From the NCBI RefSeq assembly GCF_009729205.1, contig NZ_VTHB01000008.1, forward strand, positions 186,001 through 250,000: DNA of 64,000 nt, in the 5' to 3' direction. This DNA is from Mycobacteroides sp. CBMA 271. GTDB lineage: Bacteria; Actinomycetota; Actinomycetes; Mycobacteriales; Mycobacteriaceae. The translations under genes were made by a program, and so were the position numbers. Under the pieces are notes generated by a model that saw only the letters and a program-made list of their open reading frames with translations, ran no database searches and was not told where the DNA came from. Of the stretch, positions 15,504-24,827 are shown piece by piece. The first letter of the stretch is position 1. Each line of letters opens with the position of its first letter.

Positions 15504-17063
15504 GTGACTAGCGCGGACGGACGGGCTGACCAGCGCCCGCTTGCACGCGCAGTCCGGTACTCCCGGTGGGTCATGCGTACGCCCTGGCCCCTGTTCATCA
15601 TGGGTATCGCCCAGTCGAACCTGGTCGGCGCGCTGTTCGTACTCGGCTTCCTGCGGTTCGGCCTACCACCGAGCGACCGCGTCGAACTGACCGAGCTCGG
15701 CCCGCAGCGCCTCATCATCCTGGGCGTCTCGCTGTTCATCCTGTTTGTAGCAGGCGCGATCGTCAGCACCTACCTGTTGATACCGGTGCTGCGATGGCAA
15801 TACAGCTCCCCCGACTTCGAGTCCGAGGGCTCCGAGGCCGTTCGGGTCCGCGCCTTGCAGATGCCCTTCTACCGAACAGTCATCAGCGTTGCGACCTGGC
15901 TCGTGGGTGGCGCGATCTTCGTCGCCGTCACCTGGTCGTCCACGCACAGCTCAATCTTGGTCTCCATGTTCGCGACGGTGTTGGGCGCCACCACGACCAG
16001 CATCATCGGCTACCTACAATCCGAACGCGTGCTGCGCCCGGTCGCCATCCAAGCGTTACGCCGCGGTGTACCCGAAAACGTCACCGCCCCAGGCGTTATC
16101 GTCCGTCAGCTTCTCACCTGGGCATTGAGCACCGGCGTGCCGATCCTCGCGATCGTGCTGACGGTGGTGGGTCAGCGCGCGGGATATCTCAAGTCCGGGG
16201 CCGAAAACCTCACCGGATCGATCCTGATCCTGGCGATCATCGCGCTGGCCATCGGCCTGATGGGCACCCTGCTAGTGGCCACCTCGATCGCCGACCCGCT
16301 ACGCCAATTGCGTTGGGCGCTTAGCGAAGTACAGCGCGGCAACTACAACGCCCACGTGCCCATCTACGACGCCAGCGAGCTGGGTCTGTTGCAGGCGGGG
16401 TTCAACGACATGGTGCGCGATCTCGGCGAACGGCAGCGCCTGCGCGACTTGTTCGGCCGCTACGTCGGTGAGGACGTTGCGCGCCGAGCCCTCGAGTACG
16501 GCACCGAACTCGGCGGCCAGGAACGCAGCGTCGCAGTACTTTTCGTCGACCTGGTGGGATCCACCCAGCTGGCATCCAACCGTGGCCCGGCCGTGGTCGT
16601 GCGGGTACTTAACGAGTTCTTCCGGGTCATCGTCGACACCGTCAACACGCACGGCGGTTTCGTCAACAAGTTCCAGGGTGACGCGGCGCTGGCCATCTTC
16701 GGCGCGCCCATCGACCACCCCGACGGCGCCGCGGCCGCACTCGCGGCCGCCCGTGAACTCGCCGACGAACTCACCAATGTGTTGGGCTCCAACGACTTCG
16801 GCATCGGGGTCTCCGCAGGGCGGGCCATCGCCGGACATATCGGAGCGCAGGCCCGTTTTGAGTACACCGTCATCGGCGACCCGGTGAACGAGGCCGCACG
16901 CCTGACCGAGCTGGCCAAGAACGAACCCGGAAACGTGCTGGCCTCTGCCGCCGCCGTCATGGAAGCCCGGGACGAGGAAGCCCTGCGCTGGGATGTCGGC
17001 GAGACCGTCGAGCTTCGAGGCCGCAACGTGTCAACACAGGTCGCGCGGCCTCGCCGCAGCTAG
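15504..17063 (+). CDS. Membrane adenylate cyclase (class III) with HAMP domain
   Basis: The 519-residue protein has six membrane helices (about 29-52, 69-93, 122-143, 148-165, 203-222, 237-262), a HAMP linker (about 261-313) and a class III cyclase domain (about 343-510). Metal-binding Asp 349 sits in VLFVDLVGS and Asp 403 in KFQGDA, with Lys 399 as the adenine-selecting residue. GDPVNEAARL carries the conserved Asn. It corresponds to Rv3645 and would make cAMP, the ligand of the Crp protein at the right of this window. The GTG start is supported by the family N-terminus. It converges with topA, sharing CTAG. Confidence 0.93.
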   Translation: MTSADGRADQRPLARAVRYSRWVMRTPWPLFIMGIAQSNLVGALFVLGFLRFGLPPSDRVELTELGPQRLIILGVSLFILFVAGAIVSTYLLIPVLRWQYSSPDFESEGSEAVRVRALQMPFYRTVISVATWLVGGAIFVAVTWSSTHSSILVSMFATVLGATTTSIIGYLQSERVLRPVAIQALRRGVPENVTAPGVIVRQLLTWALSTGVPILAIVLTVVGQRAGYLKSGAENLTGSILILAIIALAIGLMGTLLVATSIADPLRQLRWALSEVQRGNYNAHVPIYDASELGLLQAGFNDMVRDLGERQRLRDLFGRYVGEDVARRALEYGTELGGQERSVAVLFVDLVGSTQLASNRGPAVVVRVLNEFFRVIVDTVNTHGGFVNKFQGDAALAIFGAPIDHPDGAAAALAAARELADELTNVLGSNDFGIGVSAGRAIAGHIGAQARFEYTVIGDPVNEAARLTELAKNEPGNVLASAAAVMEARDEEALRWDVGETVELRGRNVSTQVARPRRS

Positions 17064-19855
17064 GTCGCCTTCTTGGCGGCCTTTTTCGCGGGCGCCTTCT
17101 TGGCGGGAGCTTTCTTGGCCGCTTTCGCGGGCGCCTTCTTGATCCGCTTCACCGGGCCACGCGCGCGACGGTCGGCAAGCAGCTCGGAGGCCCGCTCATC
17201 GGTGATCGACAGCACGTCATCGCCCTTGCGCAGGCTCGCGTTGGTCTCACCATCGGTGACATAGGGGCCGAAGCGGCCGTCCTTGATCACCATCGGCTTG
17301 CCGGTCGCCGTGTCCGCACCCAGTTCACGCAACGGTGCCGCCGAAGCCGCCTGTCCGCCACGGCGTTTGGGCTCGGAGTAAATCTTCAACGCCTCGTCGA
17401 GGGTGACGGTAAACATCTGATCCTCGTCGGCCAATGATCGAGAATCGGTGCCCCGCTTCAGGTACGGGCCGTAACGCCCGTTCTGCGCGGTGATCTCCTC
17501 GTTGTTGGCGGGGTCGACGCCCACCACACGCGGCAACGACAGCAGCTTCAGCGCATCCTCAAGTGTCACCGTCTCCAGCGTCATGGTCTTGAGCAGAGAG
17601 CCGGTGCGCGGCTTGGGTCCTTCGACCTTCTTGGCGCCCCGCTTGGGCTTCTCGGCCTCGGCGGGCTCCGGCGGTGCGGGCAGCACCTCGGTGACGTAGG
17701 GACCGAAACGTCCGTCCTTGGCGACGATTTCGTGTCCGCTCACCGGATCGACACCCAGCGTCCGCCCCTCCTGCGGGATCGCGAACAACTCTTCGGCCAT
17801 CTCGACGGTCAGCTCATCGGGGGTGACGCCGTCCTTGACGTTGGCGCGCTGCGGTTTGAGCTCTCCGGCCGCACCATCGGTGTCCGCGATCATCCGCTCT
17901 AGGTACGGCCCGTTCTTGCCGACCCGAACGTAGATGGAGCGACCCTGGTCGTCGTCGAACAGCTTGATCGAGTTGATCTCGCGGGCGTCGATCTCCTCTA
18001 GGTTGACACCCACCAGGCGCTTGAGACCGCCGGCACGTGCCACCGAGCCTTCGACGCCGTGATCACCACCAAAGTAGAAGGCGTTCAACCAGTTTGTGCG
18101 ACGTTCGTTACCGGAGGCGATCTCATCGAGGTCGTCCTCCATAGCGGCGGTGAAGTCGTAGTCGACCAACCGGCCGAAATGTTGCTCCAGCAGCCCGATC
18201 ACCGCGAACGCGGTCCAGGACGGGACCAGCGCGCTGCCGCGCTTGTGCACATAGCCGCGGTCCTGGATGGTCCGGATGATCGACGAGTAGGTCGACGGAC
18301 GCCCAATCCCCAACTCTTCCAACGCCTTGATGAGCGAGGCCTCGGTGTAACGGGCGGGCGGATTAGTGGTGTGCCCGTCCGCGGACAGCTGGGCAACCGT
18401 GACGCTCTGCCCCTGCGTGAGCCGTGGCAGGCGGCGTTCCTCGTCGTCGGCCTCGCCGCCGGCCTGCTCGTCGACGGTCTCAACATATGCCGACAAGAAG
18501 CCGGGAAAGGTGAGGGTGCGACCGCTGGCGGTGAAAACCACCTGCTCTCCGGAGGTGGCGGCGCCAGAAAGTTTCAGGCTCAGCGTGGTGCCGCGGGCAT
18601 CGGCCATCTGCGAGGCAACGGTGCGCTGCCAGATCAGCTCGTACAAACGGAATTCGTCATTGTCAAGCAATGAATGCAATTGACCCGGAGTTTGGAAAGT
18701 CTCACCCGCCGGGCGAATGGCTTCGTGAGCTTCCTGCGCATTTTTCACCTTGCGGGTGTATTGCCGCGGTGAAGGATGCACATATTCGCTTCCGTACAAC
18801 TCGCCGGCCTGCGATCGTGCCGCTTGCAGTGCTGACTCGGAGAGCGTCGTGGAGTCGGTACGCATATAGGTGATGTAGCCGTTTTCGTACAGCCGCTGCG
18901 CAATGCTCATGGTGCGCTCGGAGGAGAACCGCAGCTTGCGCCCGGCCTCCTGCTGAAGCGTGGACGTCATGAACGGCGGGTAGGGCTTGCGGGTGTACGG
19001 CTTCTCCTCGGCCGACGCAACCGTCAGCGTGGCCTGAGACAGCCCCGTGACCAGGGCGTTGGCACGGGCTTCGTCAAGAACCAGCACCCCTGGGCCTTCA
19101 CCGGAGGCCTGTTTCAGCTGACCCAGGGAGTCGAAATCGCGGCCGGCCGCGACCCGCTGCGCGTCGACGCTGAGCAGTCGGGCGTTGAACTTGGGAGGTT
19201 TGGCCGCCGGGTTGTCCTTACCCGCGTCCAGCTCGGCGCCCAGGTCCCAGTACCCGGCGCTGCGGAACGCCATGCGGTCACGTTCGCGCTGGACGATGAT
19301 CCGGGTGGCCACCGACTGCACGCGCCCGGCGGACAGGTTCCGTCCGACCTTCTTCCACAGCACGGGGCTGACCTCGTAGCCGTAGAGGCGGTCGAGGATG
19401 CGGCGGGTCTCCTGTGCGTCGACCAGATCTGTATCCAGGTCGCGCGGGTCCTCCGCGGCGGCGCGGATGGCCTGCTCGGTGATCTCGTGGAACACCATGC
19501 GCTTGACGGGCACCTTGGGCTTGAGCGTCTCCAGCAGGTGCCAGGCGATGGCCTCACCCTCGCGGTCACCGTCCGTCGCGAGGTAGAGCTCGTCAACGTC
19601 CTTCAAGAGGCCCTTGAGCTCGGTGACGGTGCCCTTCTTATCGGGGCTGACGATATAGAGAGGTTCGAAGTCCGCGTCGACGTTCACCCCAAGACGGGCC
19701 CACGGCTCCGTCTTGTATTTGGCGGGAACGTCGGCAGCAGCACGAGGTAGGTCCCGGATGTGGCCACGCGAAGACTCGACGACGTATCCGTCGCCCAGGT
19801 AGCCAGCGATCTTGCGGGCCTTCGTCGGTGATTCGACGATGACGAGCCGTCGCAC
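17060..19855 (-). CDS. topA: DNA topoisomerase I
   Basis: The 931-residue type IA topoisomerase relaxes negative supercoils. It opens with the TOPRIM domain (RRLVIVESPTKARKI, TDGDREGEA). The catalytic tyrosine is Y330 in YITYMRTDST. Several C-terminal repeats of the GRFGPYV type replace the zinc fingers of other bacteria, and the end is a lysine/alanine-rich tail (KKAPAKKAPAKKAAKK), as usual in mycobacteria. GTG 19855 lies seven to eight bases after GGAG. The roughly 175-base gap upstream holds the promoter region; TAGGTT on the minus strand near 19950 is a possible -10 box. Confidence 0.97.
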   Translation of the reverse strand: MRRLVIVESPTKARKIAGYLGDGYVVESSRGHIRDLPRAAADVPAKYKTEPWARLGVNVDADFEPLYIVSPDKKGTVTELKGLLKDVDELYLATDGDREGEAIAWHLLETLKPKVPVKRMVFHEITEQAIRAAAEDPRDLDTDLVDAQETRRILDRLYGYEVSPVLWKKVGRNLSAGRVQSVATRIIVQRERDRMAFRSAGYWDLGAELDAGKDNPAAKPPKFNARLLSVDAQRVAAGRDFDSLGQLKQASGEGPGVLVLDEARANALVTGLSQATLTVASAEEKPYTRKPYPPFMTSTLQQEAGRKLRFSSERTMSIAQRLYENGYITYMRTDSTTLSESALQAARSQAGELYGSEYVHPSPRQYTRKVKNAQEAHEAIRPAGETFQTPGQLHSLLDNDEFRLYELIWQRTVASQMADARGTTLSLKLSGAATSGEQVVFTASGRTLTFPGFLSAYVETVDEQAGGEADDEERRLPRLTQGQSVTVAQLSADGHTTNPPARYTEASLIKALEELGIGRPSTYSSIIRTIQDRGYVHKRGSALVPSWTAFAVIGLLEQHFGRLVDYDFTAAMEDDLDEIASGNERRTNWLNAFYFGGDHGVEGSVARAGGLKRLVGVNLEEIDAREINSIKLFDDDQGRSIYVRVGKNGPYLERMIADTDGAAGELKPQRANVKDGVTPDELTVEMAEELFAIPQEGRTLGVDPVSGHEIVAKDGRFGPYVTEVLPAPPEPAEAEKPKRGAKKVEGPKPRTGSLLKTMTLETVTLEDALKLLSLPRVVGVDPANNEEITAQNGRYGPYLKRGTDSRSLADEDQMFTVTLDEALKIYSEPKRRGGQAASAAPLRELGADTATGKPMVIKDGRFGPYVTDGETNASLRKGDDVLSITDERASELLADRRARGPVKRIKKAPAKAAKKAPAKKAPAKKAAKKAT

Positions 19856-20030
19856 TGCTTCGTCTCCTTACCTGCGCATTTCGCGGCATATGTACGGTGC
19901 ATCGGCGGTCCGCCGTGGTCACAAGATGACACCCCCACGCCAATTGCGCAAACCTAGCCTTGCATATGGGCACGGATATTCCTGATGTCAGGGTGGCCAA
20001 AAGCGTGTCCACACCTCTACTAAGCCCCTG

Positions 20031-20663
20031 CTAAACCCTGGGCCATGCCCGGAATGCTTCGGTGTCACCGGGTGGTTCTCCGATATTTTCCAGCAGCCGC
20101 GCCAGCCGGCGCCGCCCACTAATCCGCAACGCCGGATTCGCACCGCGTGTTCCGATCAGGGTTGGAGCGATACCCACCCGCATCAACGCGGCAGCCAACG
20201 TGGAATGAGTGTCGGGGGCGTGCGGATCCAGGCCCAGCAGGTAACGGTCGGCCTCCGGCATGCCCGCGGCGAGCACCCAGGCGCGCAGTTCACGTGCACC
20301 CGGAAGCCATTGCGCAGGCACTGTTTTCACCGCACCACGGGTCCATTCCTTGGCGACTGGCAGCAGCACCGGATCAATAGCGGTACGCACCAGCGGATGA
20401 TTCTCAGTGCCGGTTTCGGTATGGCCCACTTCGGCCTGCAGCCCGGTTTCGACGATCATCTCGGCAAGCGCCAGGGCACGCCACGGCTGGTCGACGACCA
20501 CCGAGATACGGGCACCCGCTCCGCTGACAACCACCTGACCCGGTCCGGCCAGCAGCCCCGCCAGATCGGCGACCTCGGGAGGCACCGATTCGGCGGAAAA
20601 AAAGGACAGCTGGCTCACAGTCACAGACAGTACTTTCTTGGGTGCCTCGGAGAGCAGCCCCAC
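20031..20663 (-). CDS. Conserved mycobacterial protein (Rv3647c-like)
   Basis: About 210 residues without signal peptide or membrane helices. The N-terminal part (ADLAGLLAGPGQVVVSGAGARISVVV) looks like a small alpha/beta domain. The C-terminal part contains TRGAVKTVPAQWLPGARELRAWVLAAG and ISGRRRLARLLENIG, basic helical segments that could bind nucleic acid. It occupies the Rv3647c position between topA and cspA. GTG 20663 is the longest start; GTG 20624 (VTVSQLSFF) is a plausible shorter one. Function is unknown. Confidence 0.82.
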   Translation of the reverse strand: MGLLSEAPKKVLSVTVSQLSFFSAESVPPEVADLAGLLAGPGQVVVSGAGARISVVVDQPWRALALAEMIVETGLQAEVGHTETGTENHPLVRTAIDPVLLPVAKEWTRGAVKTVPAQWLPGARELRAWVLAAGMPEADRYLLGLDPHAPDTHSTLAAALMRVGIAPTLIGTRGANPALRISGRRRLARLLENIGEPPGDTEAFRAWPRV

Positions 20664-20750
20664 GCGAGCGGGAAGTGCACCCGGCTTCGTGCACGCGATA
20701 CCCGCGCTTAGCGTGCGCTACGTGTCTACTCGGATGTTCCGGGAGACCAG

Positions 20751-20780
20751 AAACGCCCCCGACCATGGTCGGGGGCGTTT
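20751..20780. terminator. Bidirectional terminator after cspA
   Basis: A perfect 30-base palindrome starts AAACGCCCCCGACC and gives a 13-base GC-rich stem with a four-base loop, flanked by A and T runs on both sides. It lies 16 bases beyond the cspA stop and separates cspA from the Rv3647c-like gene. Confidence 0.88.
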
Positions 20781-20796
20781 CTTCGACGGATGTGGG

Positions 20797-21000
20797 TCAG
20801 ACGGCGCGGACGCCGGTAGCCTGCGGGCCCTTGGGGCTCTGGCCTACCTCGAACTCGACCTTCTGGTTCTCTTCGAGGGTGCGGAATCCGTTTCCGGTGA
20901 TCTCCGTGTAATGAACGAAGACGTCAGCGGAGCCGTCCTCGGGCGCAATGAATCCGAAGCCTTTTTCTGCGTTGAACCACTTCACAGTTCCCTGTGGCAT
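20797..21000 (-). CDS. cspA: Cold shock protein CspA
   Basis: The 67-residue OB-fold RNA/DNA chaperone carries both RNP motifs (KGFGFI and VFVHYTEI) and the family start MPQGTVKWFNAEKGFGFIAP. It occupies the Rv3648c position. The ribosome site is A-rich (AAGAAAG), the upstream leader is long and contains a stable hairpin, and a strong palindromic terminator follows. It is likely abundant and monocistronic. Confidence 0.97.
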   Translation of the reverse strand: MPQGTVKWFNAEKGFGFIAPEDGSADVFVHYTEITGNGFRTLEENQKVEFEVGQSPKGPQATGVRAV

Positions 21001-21180
21001 TTCTTTGATCTTTCTTTACTTGGGTGCGACATACCCGTTCGGCACGTCGGGCCCCGTTCCGACCGCCATACCCCGTGGAATTACCCTCGCAGGAACCGCG
21101 ACCGCAACGTCGATCCTGCGAGTGCAAAACACGAACACAGAAGCTGCGACCTCCTTAAGTAGAGCATGTTTGGAGCGTTG
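21001..21180 (-). promoter_or_regulatory. Structured leader/promoter region of cspA
   Basis: The 336-base gap between cspA and the helicase contains an inverted repeat CTCGCAGGA (21086-21094) / TCCTGCGAG (21114-21122) with a 19-base loop, about 90 bases upstream of cspA. Cold-shock genes commonly have long structured 5' leaders that respond to temperature; this hairpin is a candidate. The remainder (21180-21336) shows no clear element. Confidence 0.45.
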
Positions 21181-21336
21181 GCGATAGCGGTGCGCCAGAT
21201 ATTTGATGCAGACTTCGATGAACAGTGGCGAAACTTCGATCCCTCTTGGCCTGCCCTACCCTGGCGTTATGGCCAGATGCGGTAGCGAACCCGGCGTCGC
21301 TCTGGCACAAATGCGCTGTTCAGTGGGGCTTTTTCG

Positions 21337-23649
21337 GTGACTCGCAGCTACGGTCGCGAACTGCTGGATCTCATCGTCGCCGGGACCCCCAGCGGCGAAA
21401 CCCCCGTACGGCACGTTTGCGATATCCCCGCTCGAGACCCGCGGCCGGATACCTGGCCGCGGTGGGCGCACCCCGACGCGGTAGCCGCTTTCGCCGCGCA
21501 GGGCGTAAGCGTTCCGTGGTCGCACCAGGTCGCCGCAGCCGCGCTGGCGTTCTCCGGCCGCCATGTGGTGGTTGCCACCGGCACCGCGTCCGGGAAGTCG
21601 GTGGCCTACCAATTGCCGATCCTGACCGCGCTGGCCTCCGAGCCACGGGCACGCGCCCTCTATCTGGCGCCCACCAAGGCGCTCGGACACGATCAGCTGC
21701 GCGCGGTACGCGAATTAACCTCGGGGATAACGAGTTTCGAGCGGATATTGCCCTGTGCGTACGACGGCGACAGCTCCAATGAGTTACGGCGCTTCGCTCG
21801 GGAAAGCTCCCGGTGGATCTTCACCAACCCCGACATGATGCATGCGTCGCTGCTGCACAACCACGCTCGCTGGTCGGTGTTCCTGCGCGGCTTGCGCTAC
21901 CTTGTGGTGGACGAATGTCATTACTACCGTGGCGTTTTCGGATCAAACGTGGCCCTTGTATTGCGGCGATTACTGCGCTTGTGCGCGCGCTACGGATCGC
22001 ACCCGACGGTGGTGTTTGCGAGTGCCACCACCTCGAATCCGGGTACTGCCGCGCAGGCACTGATCGGGCAGTCGGTGGAAGCGGTGGTTGAGGACGGGTC
22101 GCCGCACGGAATGCGCACGGTAGCGCTGTGGGAGCCACCGCTGCTGCCGATCACCGGCGAGAACGGAGCGCCCGTCCGCCGTCCGGTCAGCACCGAGGCC
22201 TCCCGGCTATTAGCCGATCTCGTTCAGGAGGGGGCACGGACACTGGCGTTCGTCAGATCTCGGCGCGGTGCCGAAATGACGGCGCTGAGTGCCGCGCACC
22301 GACTTGCGGAGGTCGACCCCGCGTTGGCGTCCCAGGTAGCCGCGTACCGGGCGGGATATCTGCCGGAGGATCGCCGGGCGCTGGAAGCGGCGTTATCGAC
22401 GGGTGCGCTGACAGGTGCGGCGACGACGAATGCCCTTGAGCTGGGTGTGGATATCGCCGGGCTCGACGCCGTGGTGGTCGCGGGTTTCCCGGGCACGGTG
22501 GCTTCCTTCTGGCAGCAGGCGGGCCGCTCCGGCCGACGCGGACAGGGCTCCTTGGTGGTGTTGGTGGCCCGTGACGATCCACTGGACACGTACCTGGTGC
22601 ACCATCCGGGCGCGCTGCTGGACAAGCCAATCGAGGCGGTGGTGATCGACCCCGCCAATCCGCACGTCCTGCGCCCTCACCTACTGTGTGCGGCAACGGA
22701 ACTCCCGTTGACCGAGGAAGATGTGCGGTCTTTGGAGGCAACGGATGTGGTTGCCAGTCTCGTGGACGACGGCCTGCTCCGTAAGCGTCCGGGCGGGTTT
22801 TTTGCCGCGCCCGGATTGAATCCGTATGCCGCGGTGGATATCCGCGGTTCGATCGGCGGGCAGGTGGCGATCCTGGAGGCCGATACCGGCCGAGTGTTGG
22901 GGACCGTTGATACCGGGCGTGCTCCCGCGACGGTGCACCCAGGAGCGGTCTACCTGCATTCGGGGGAGACGTATCTGGTCGATTCGCTCGATTTTGGTGA
23001 GGGAATCGCCCTGGTGCACAACGCGAGTCCCGACTACTCAACCTTCGCTCGCTCCACCATTGACATCGCCATCACGGGCGAGGGTGAACGGGTTGACCTG
23101 GTCGACGTACAGATTGGGTTGGTCCCAGTGGACGTCACCCATCAGGTGATCGGATATCTGCGCAAGCTGGCGACCGGCGAGGTCCTCGACTTCGTCGAGC
23201 TGGACATGCCCTCGTCGACGCTGAGCACCAAGGCTGTGATGTATACCGTGACACCGGAAGCGTTGGCGGGCATTGGCATCGACGTCTTGCTGACCCCCGG
23301 TGCCCTGCATGCCGCCGAGCATGCCGCGATCGGTCTGCTGCCGCTGGTGGCCAGTTGCGATCGCGGCGACATCGGCGGGGTGTCCACCGCACTGCAGCCC
23401 GAAACCGGCCTGCCGACGGTATTCGTCTACGACGGACATCCCGGTGGTGCGGGTTTCGCGGCACGGGGTTATGAACAGCTCGGGACCTGGTTGGGCGCCA
23501 CGGCCGACGCGATCGCCGCCTGCGAGTGCGAGGCCGGGTGCCCGTCGTGTGTGCAATCTCCCAAGTGCGGCAACGGGAACTCGCCCCTGGACAAGGCCGC
23601 GGCCATCAAGGTTTTGCGCCTGGTGTTATCCCAGTTGCCGGGCACTTAG
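21337..23649 (+). CDS. MrfA/Hrq1-like DEAD/DEAH-box helicase with DUF1998 domain
   Basis: The 770-residue superfamily 2 helicase corresponds to Rv3649. Motif I is ATGTASGKS (K87), motif II is DECH in VVDECHYY (about 189), motif III is FASATT, and motif VI lies in QQAGRSGRRG. The C-terminal DUF1998-type metal site is CECEAGCPSCVQSPKC, near residues 728-745. Relatives repair mitomycin-type DNA damage (MrfA in Bacillus). GTG 21337 fits the family start (TRSYGRELLDLI). It is convergent with the old yellow enzyme gene and overlaps its stop by four bases. Confidence 0.92.
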   Translation: MTRSYGRELLDLIVAGTPSGETPVRHVCDIPARDPRPDTWPRWAHPDAVAAFAAQGVSVPWSHQVAAAALAFSGRHVVVATGTASGKSVAYQLPILTALASEPRARALYLAPTKALGHDQLRAVRELTSGITSFERILPCAYDGDSSNELRRFARESSRWIFTNPDMMHASLLHNHARWSVFLRGLRYLVVDECHYYRGVFGSNVALVLRRLLRLCARYGSHPTVVFASATTSNPGTAAQALIGQSVEAVVEDGSPHGMRTVALWEPPLLPITGENGAPVRRPVSTEASRLLADLVQEGARTLAFVRSRRGAEMTALSAAHRLAEVDPALASQVAAYRAGYLPEDRRALEAALSTGALTGAATTNALELGVDIAGLDAVVVAGFPGTVASFWQQAGRSGRRGQGSLVVLVARDDPLDTYLVHHPGALLDKPIEAVVIDPANPHVLRPHLLCAATELPLTEEDVRSLEATDVVASLVDDGLLRKRPGGFFAAPGLNPYAAVDIRGSIGGQVAILEADTGRVLGTVDTGRAPATVHPGAVYLHSGETYLVDSLDFGEGIALVHNASPDYSTFARSTIDIAITGEGERVDLVDVQIGLVPVDVTHQVIGYLRKLATGEVLDFVELDMPSSTLSTKAVMYTVTPEALAGIGIDVLLTPGALHAAEHAAIGLLPLVASCDRGDIGGVSTALQPETGLPTVFVYDGHPGGAGFAARGYEQLGTWLGATADAIAACECEAGCPSCVQSPKCGNGNSPLDKAAAIKVLRLVLSQLPGT

Positions 23650-24749
23650 AAGGCGCGAGCGTACTGCCGCGGCACTGCCGGGCTCAGCTCCACGCCGAGT
23701 TCCCGGGCCGCCCGTCGCGGCCAGTAGGGGTCACGCAGCAGCTCGCGGGCCAACAGTACGGCCGACGCATCGCCCGCGGCGAGAATTGACTCGGCCTGGT
23801 GCGATTCGGTGATCATCCCGACAGCCGCTGCAGGAAGCGAGGTTTCGGACTGAATGCGACGCGCGAACCGCACCTGGTATCCGGGCCCCGTCGGGATGCG
23901 CACGTGCGGCACATTGCCGCCGGTCGAGACATCGATGAGATCCACACCTTGATGGCCGAGCAGTTTGGCTAGCTCGACGGTCTGGTCGGGTGTCCAGCTG
24001 TTCACCTCGAGGCCCGGCTCTTCGGTCACCCAGTCGGTCGCCGAGACCCGCACGAACAGCGGCAAGTGTTCGGGCCAGACGGTGCGTACCGCGCTGACCG
24101 TGTCGAGGGTGAGCTTCGCCCTGCCGAGGAAGCTGCCTCCATACTCGTCTGTACGGGTATTGCTTGCCGGAGAAAGGAACTGGTGCTGGATGTAGCCGTG
24201 TGCGGCGTGGATCTCCAGAACCTGAAAACCCGCTCGTAGCGCCCGCTGCGCGGCACGGACGTAATCATCGATGATCTTCGTGAGATCTTCCGTGCTGGCC
24301 GCTGCAGGCGGCACAAACTCCCCATAGGGCTGATCGGTGGGTCCGATTGTCTGCCAACTCAACGGGTCCGAGGGATCCAACGAACGGTGCCCGTCCCACG
24401 GCGCGACGGTCGACGCCTTACGCCCGGCATGCCCGAGTTGAACGGCCGGTACTGCACCAAGACTCCTGATGCTTTCCACGACGCGTGTCCATGCGTGTTC
24501 CTGGGTGTCGTTCCACAAGCCGGTGTCGTACGGGGACAGGCGTCCTTCCGCATTGACGGCGGTGGCTTCGGTGAAGACGAGGCCCGACCCACCGATCGCG
24601 CGACTGATCAGATGGGTGCGATGCCAATCGTTGGGTGTGCCGGTCAATGGGCCGTTCGGCGCGGCCGAGTACTGGCACATCGGCGACATCCAGATTCGGT
24701 TGGGAATTGTGATGCCGCGCAGCCGGTAGGGCTCGAACAACAGACTCAT
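23646..24749 (-). CDS. NADH:flavin oxidoreductase, YqjM-type old yellow enzyme
   Basis: The 367-residue TIM-barrel FMN enzyme opens SLLFEPYRLRGITIPNRIWMSPMCQYSA, with the class-typical MSPMCQYSA cysteine that tunes FMN. Other features are GHAGRKAS, the His pair in EIHAAHGYIQHQFLSP, and FVRVSATDW. It reduces activated C=C bonds with NAD(P)H. The frame opens at 24797, but ATG 24749 is preceded by GGAG at the right distance and starts at the family N-terminus. The substrate is unknown. Confidence 0.92.
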   Translation of the reverse strand: MSLLFEPYRLRGITIPNRIWMSPMCQYSAAPNGPLTGTPNDWHRTHLISRAIGGSGLVFTEATAVNAEGRLSPYDTGLWNDTQEHAWTRVVESIRSLGAVPAVQLGHAGRKASTVAPWDGHRSLDPSDPLSWQTIGPTDQPYGEFVPPAAASTEDLTKIIDDYVRAAQRALRAGFQVLEIHAAHGYIQHQFLSPASNTRTDEYGGSFLGRAKLTLDTVSAVRTVWPEHLPLFVRVSATDWVTEEPGLEVNSWTPDQTVELAKLLGHQGVDLIDVSTGGNVPHVRIPTGPGYQVRFARRIQSETSLPAAAVGMITESHQAESILAAGDASAVLLARELLRDPYWPRRAARELGVELSPAVPRQYARAF

Positions 24750-24827
24750 GTTCCGGGGCTCCTCGCGTCGGGTGGCTGGTCCGGCACATGCCAACACCGA
24801 GACGCACGAGATACTTCCCGGTCGTCT

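Noticed and set aside
20751..20780. Palindrome after cspA considered as a phage attachment or operator site
   Set aside because: Its place just past the cspA stop, GC-rich stem and flanking A/T runs fit a terminator better.
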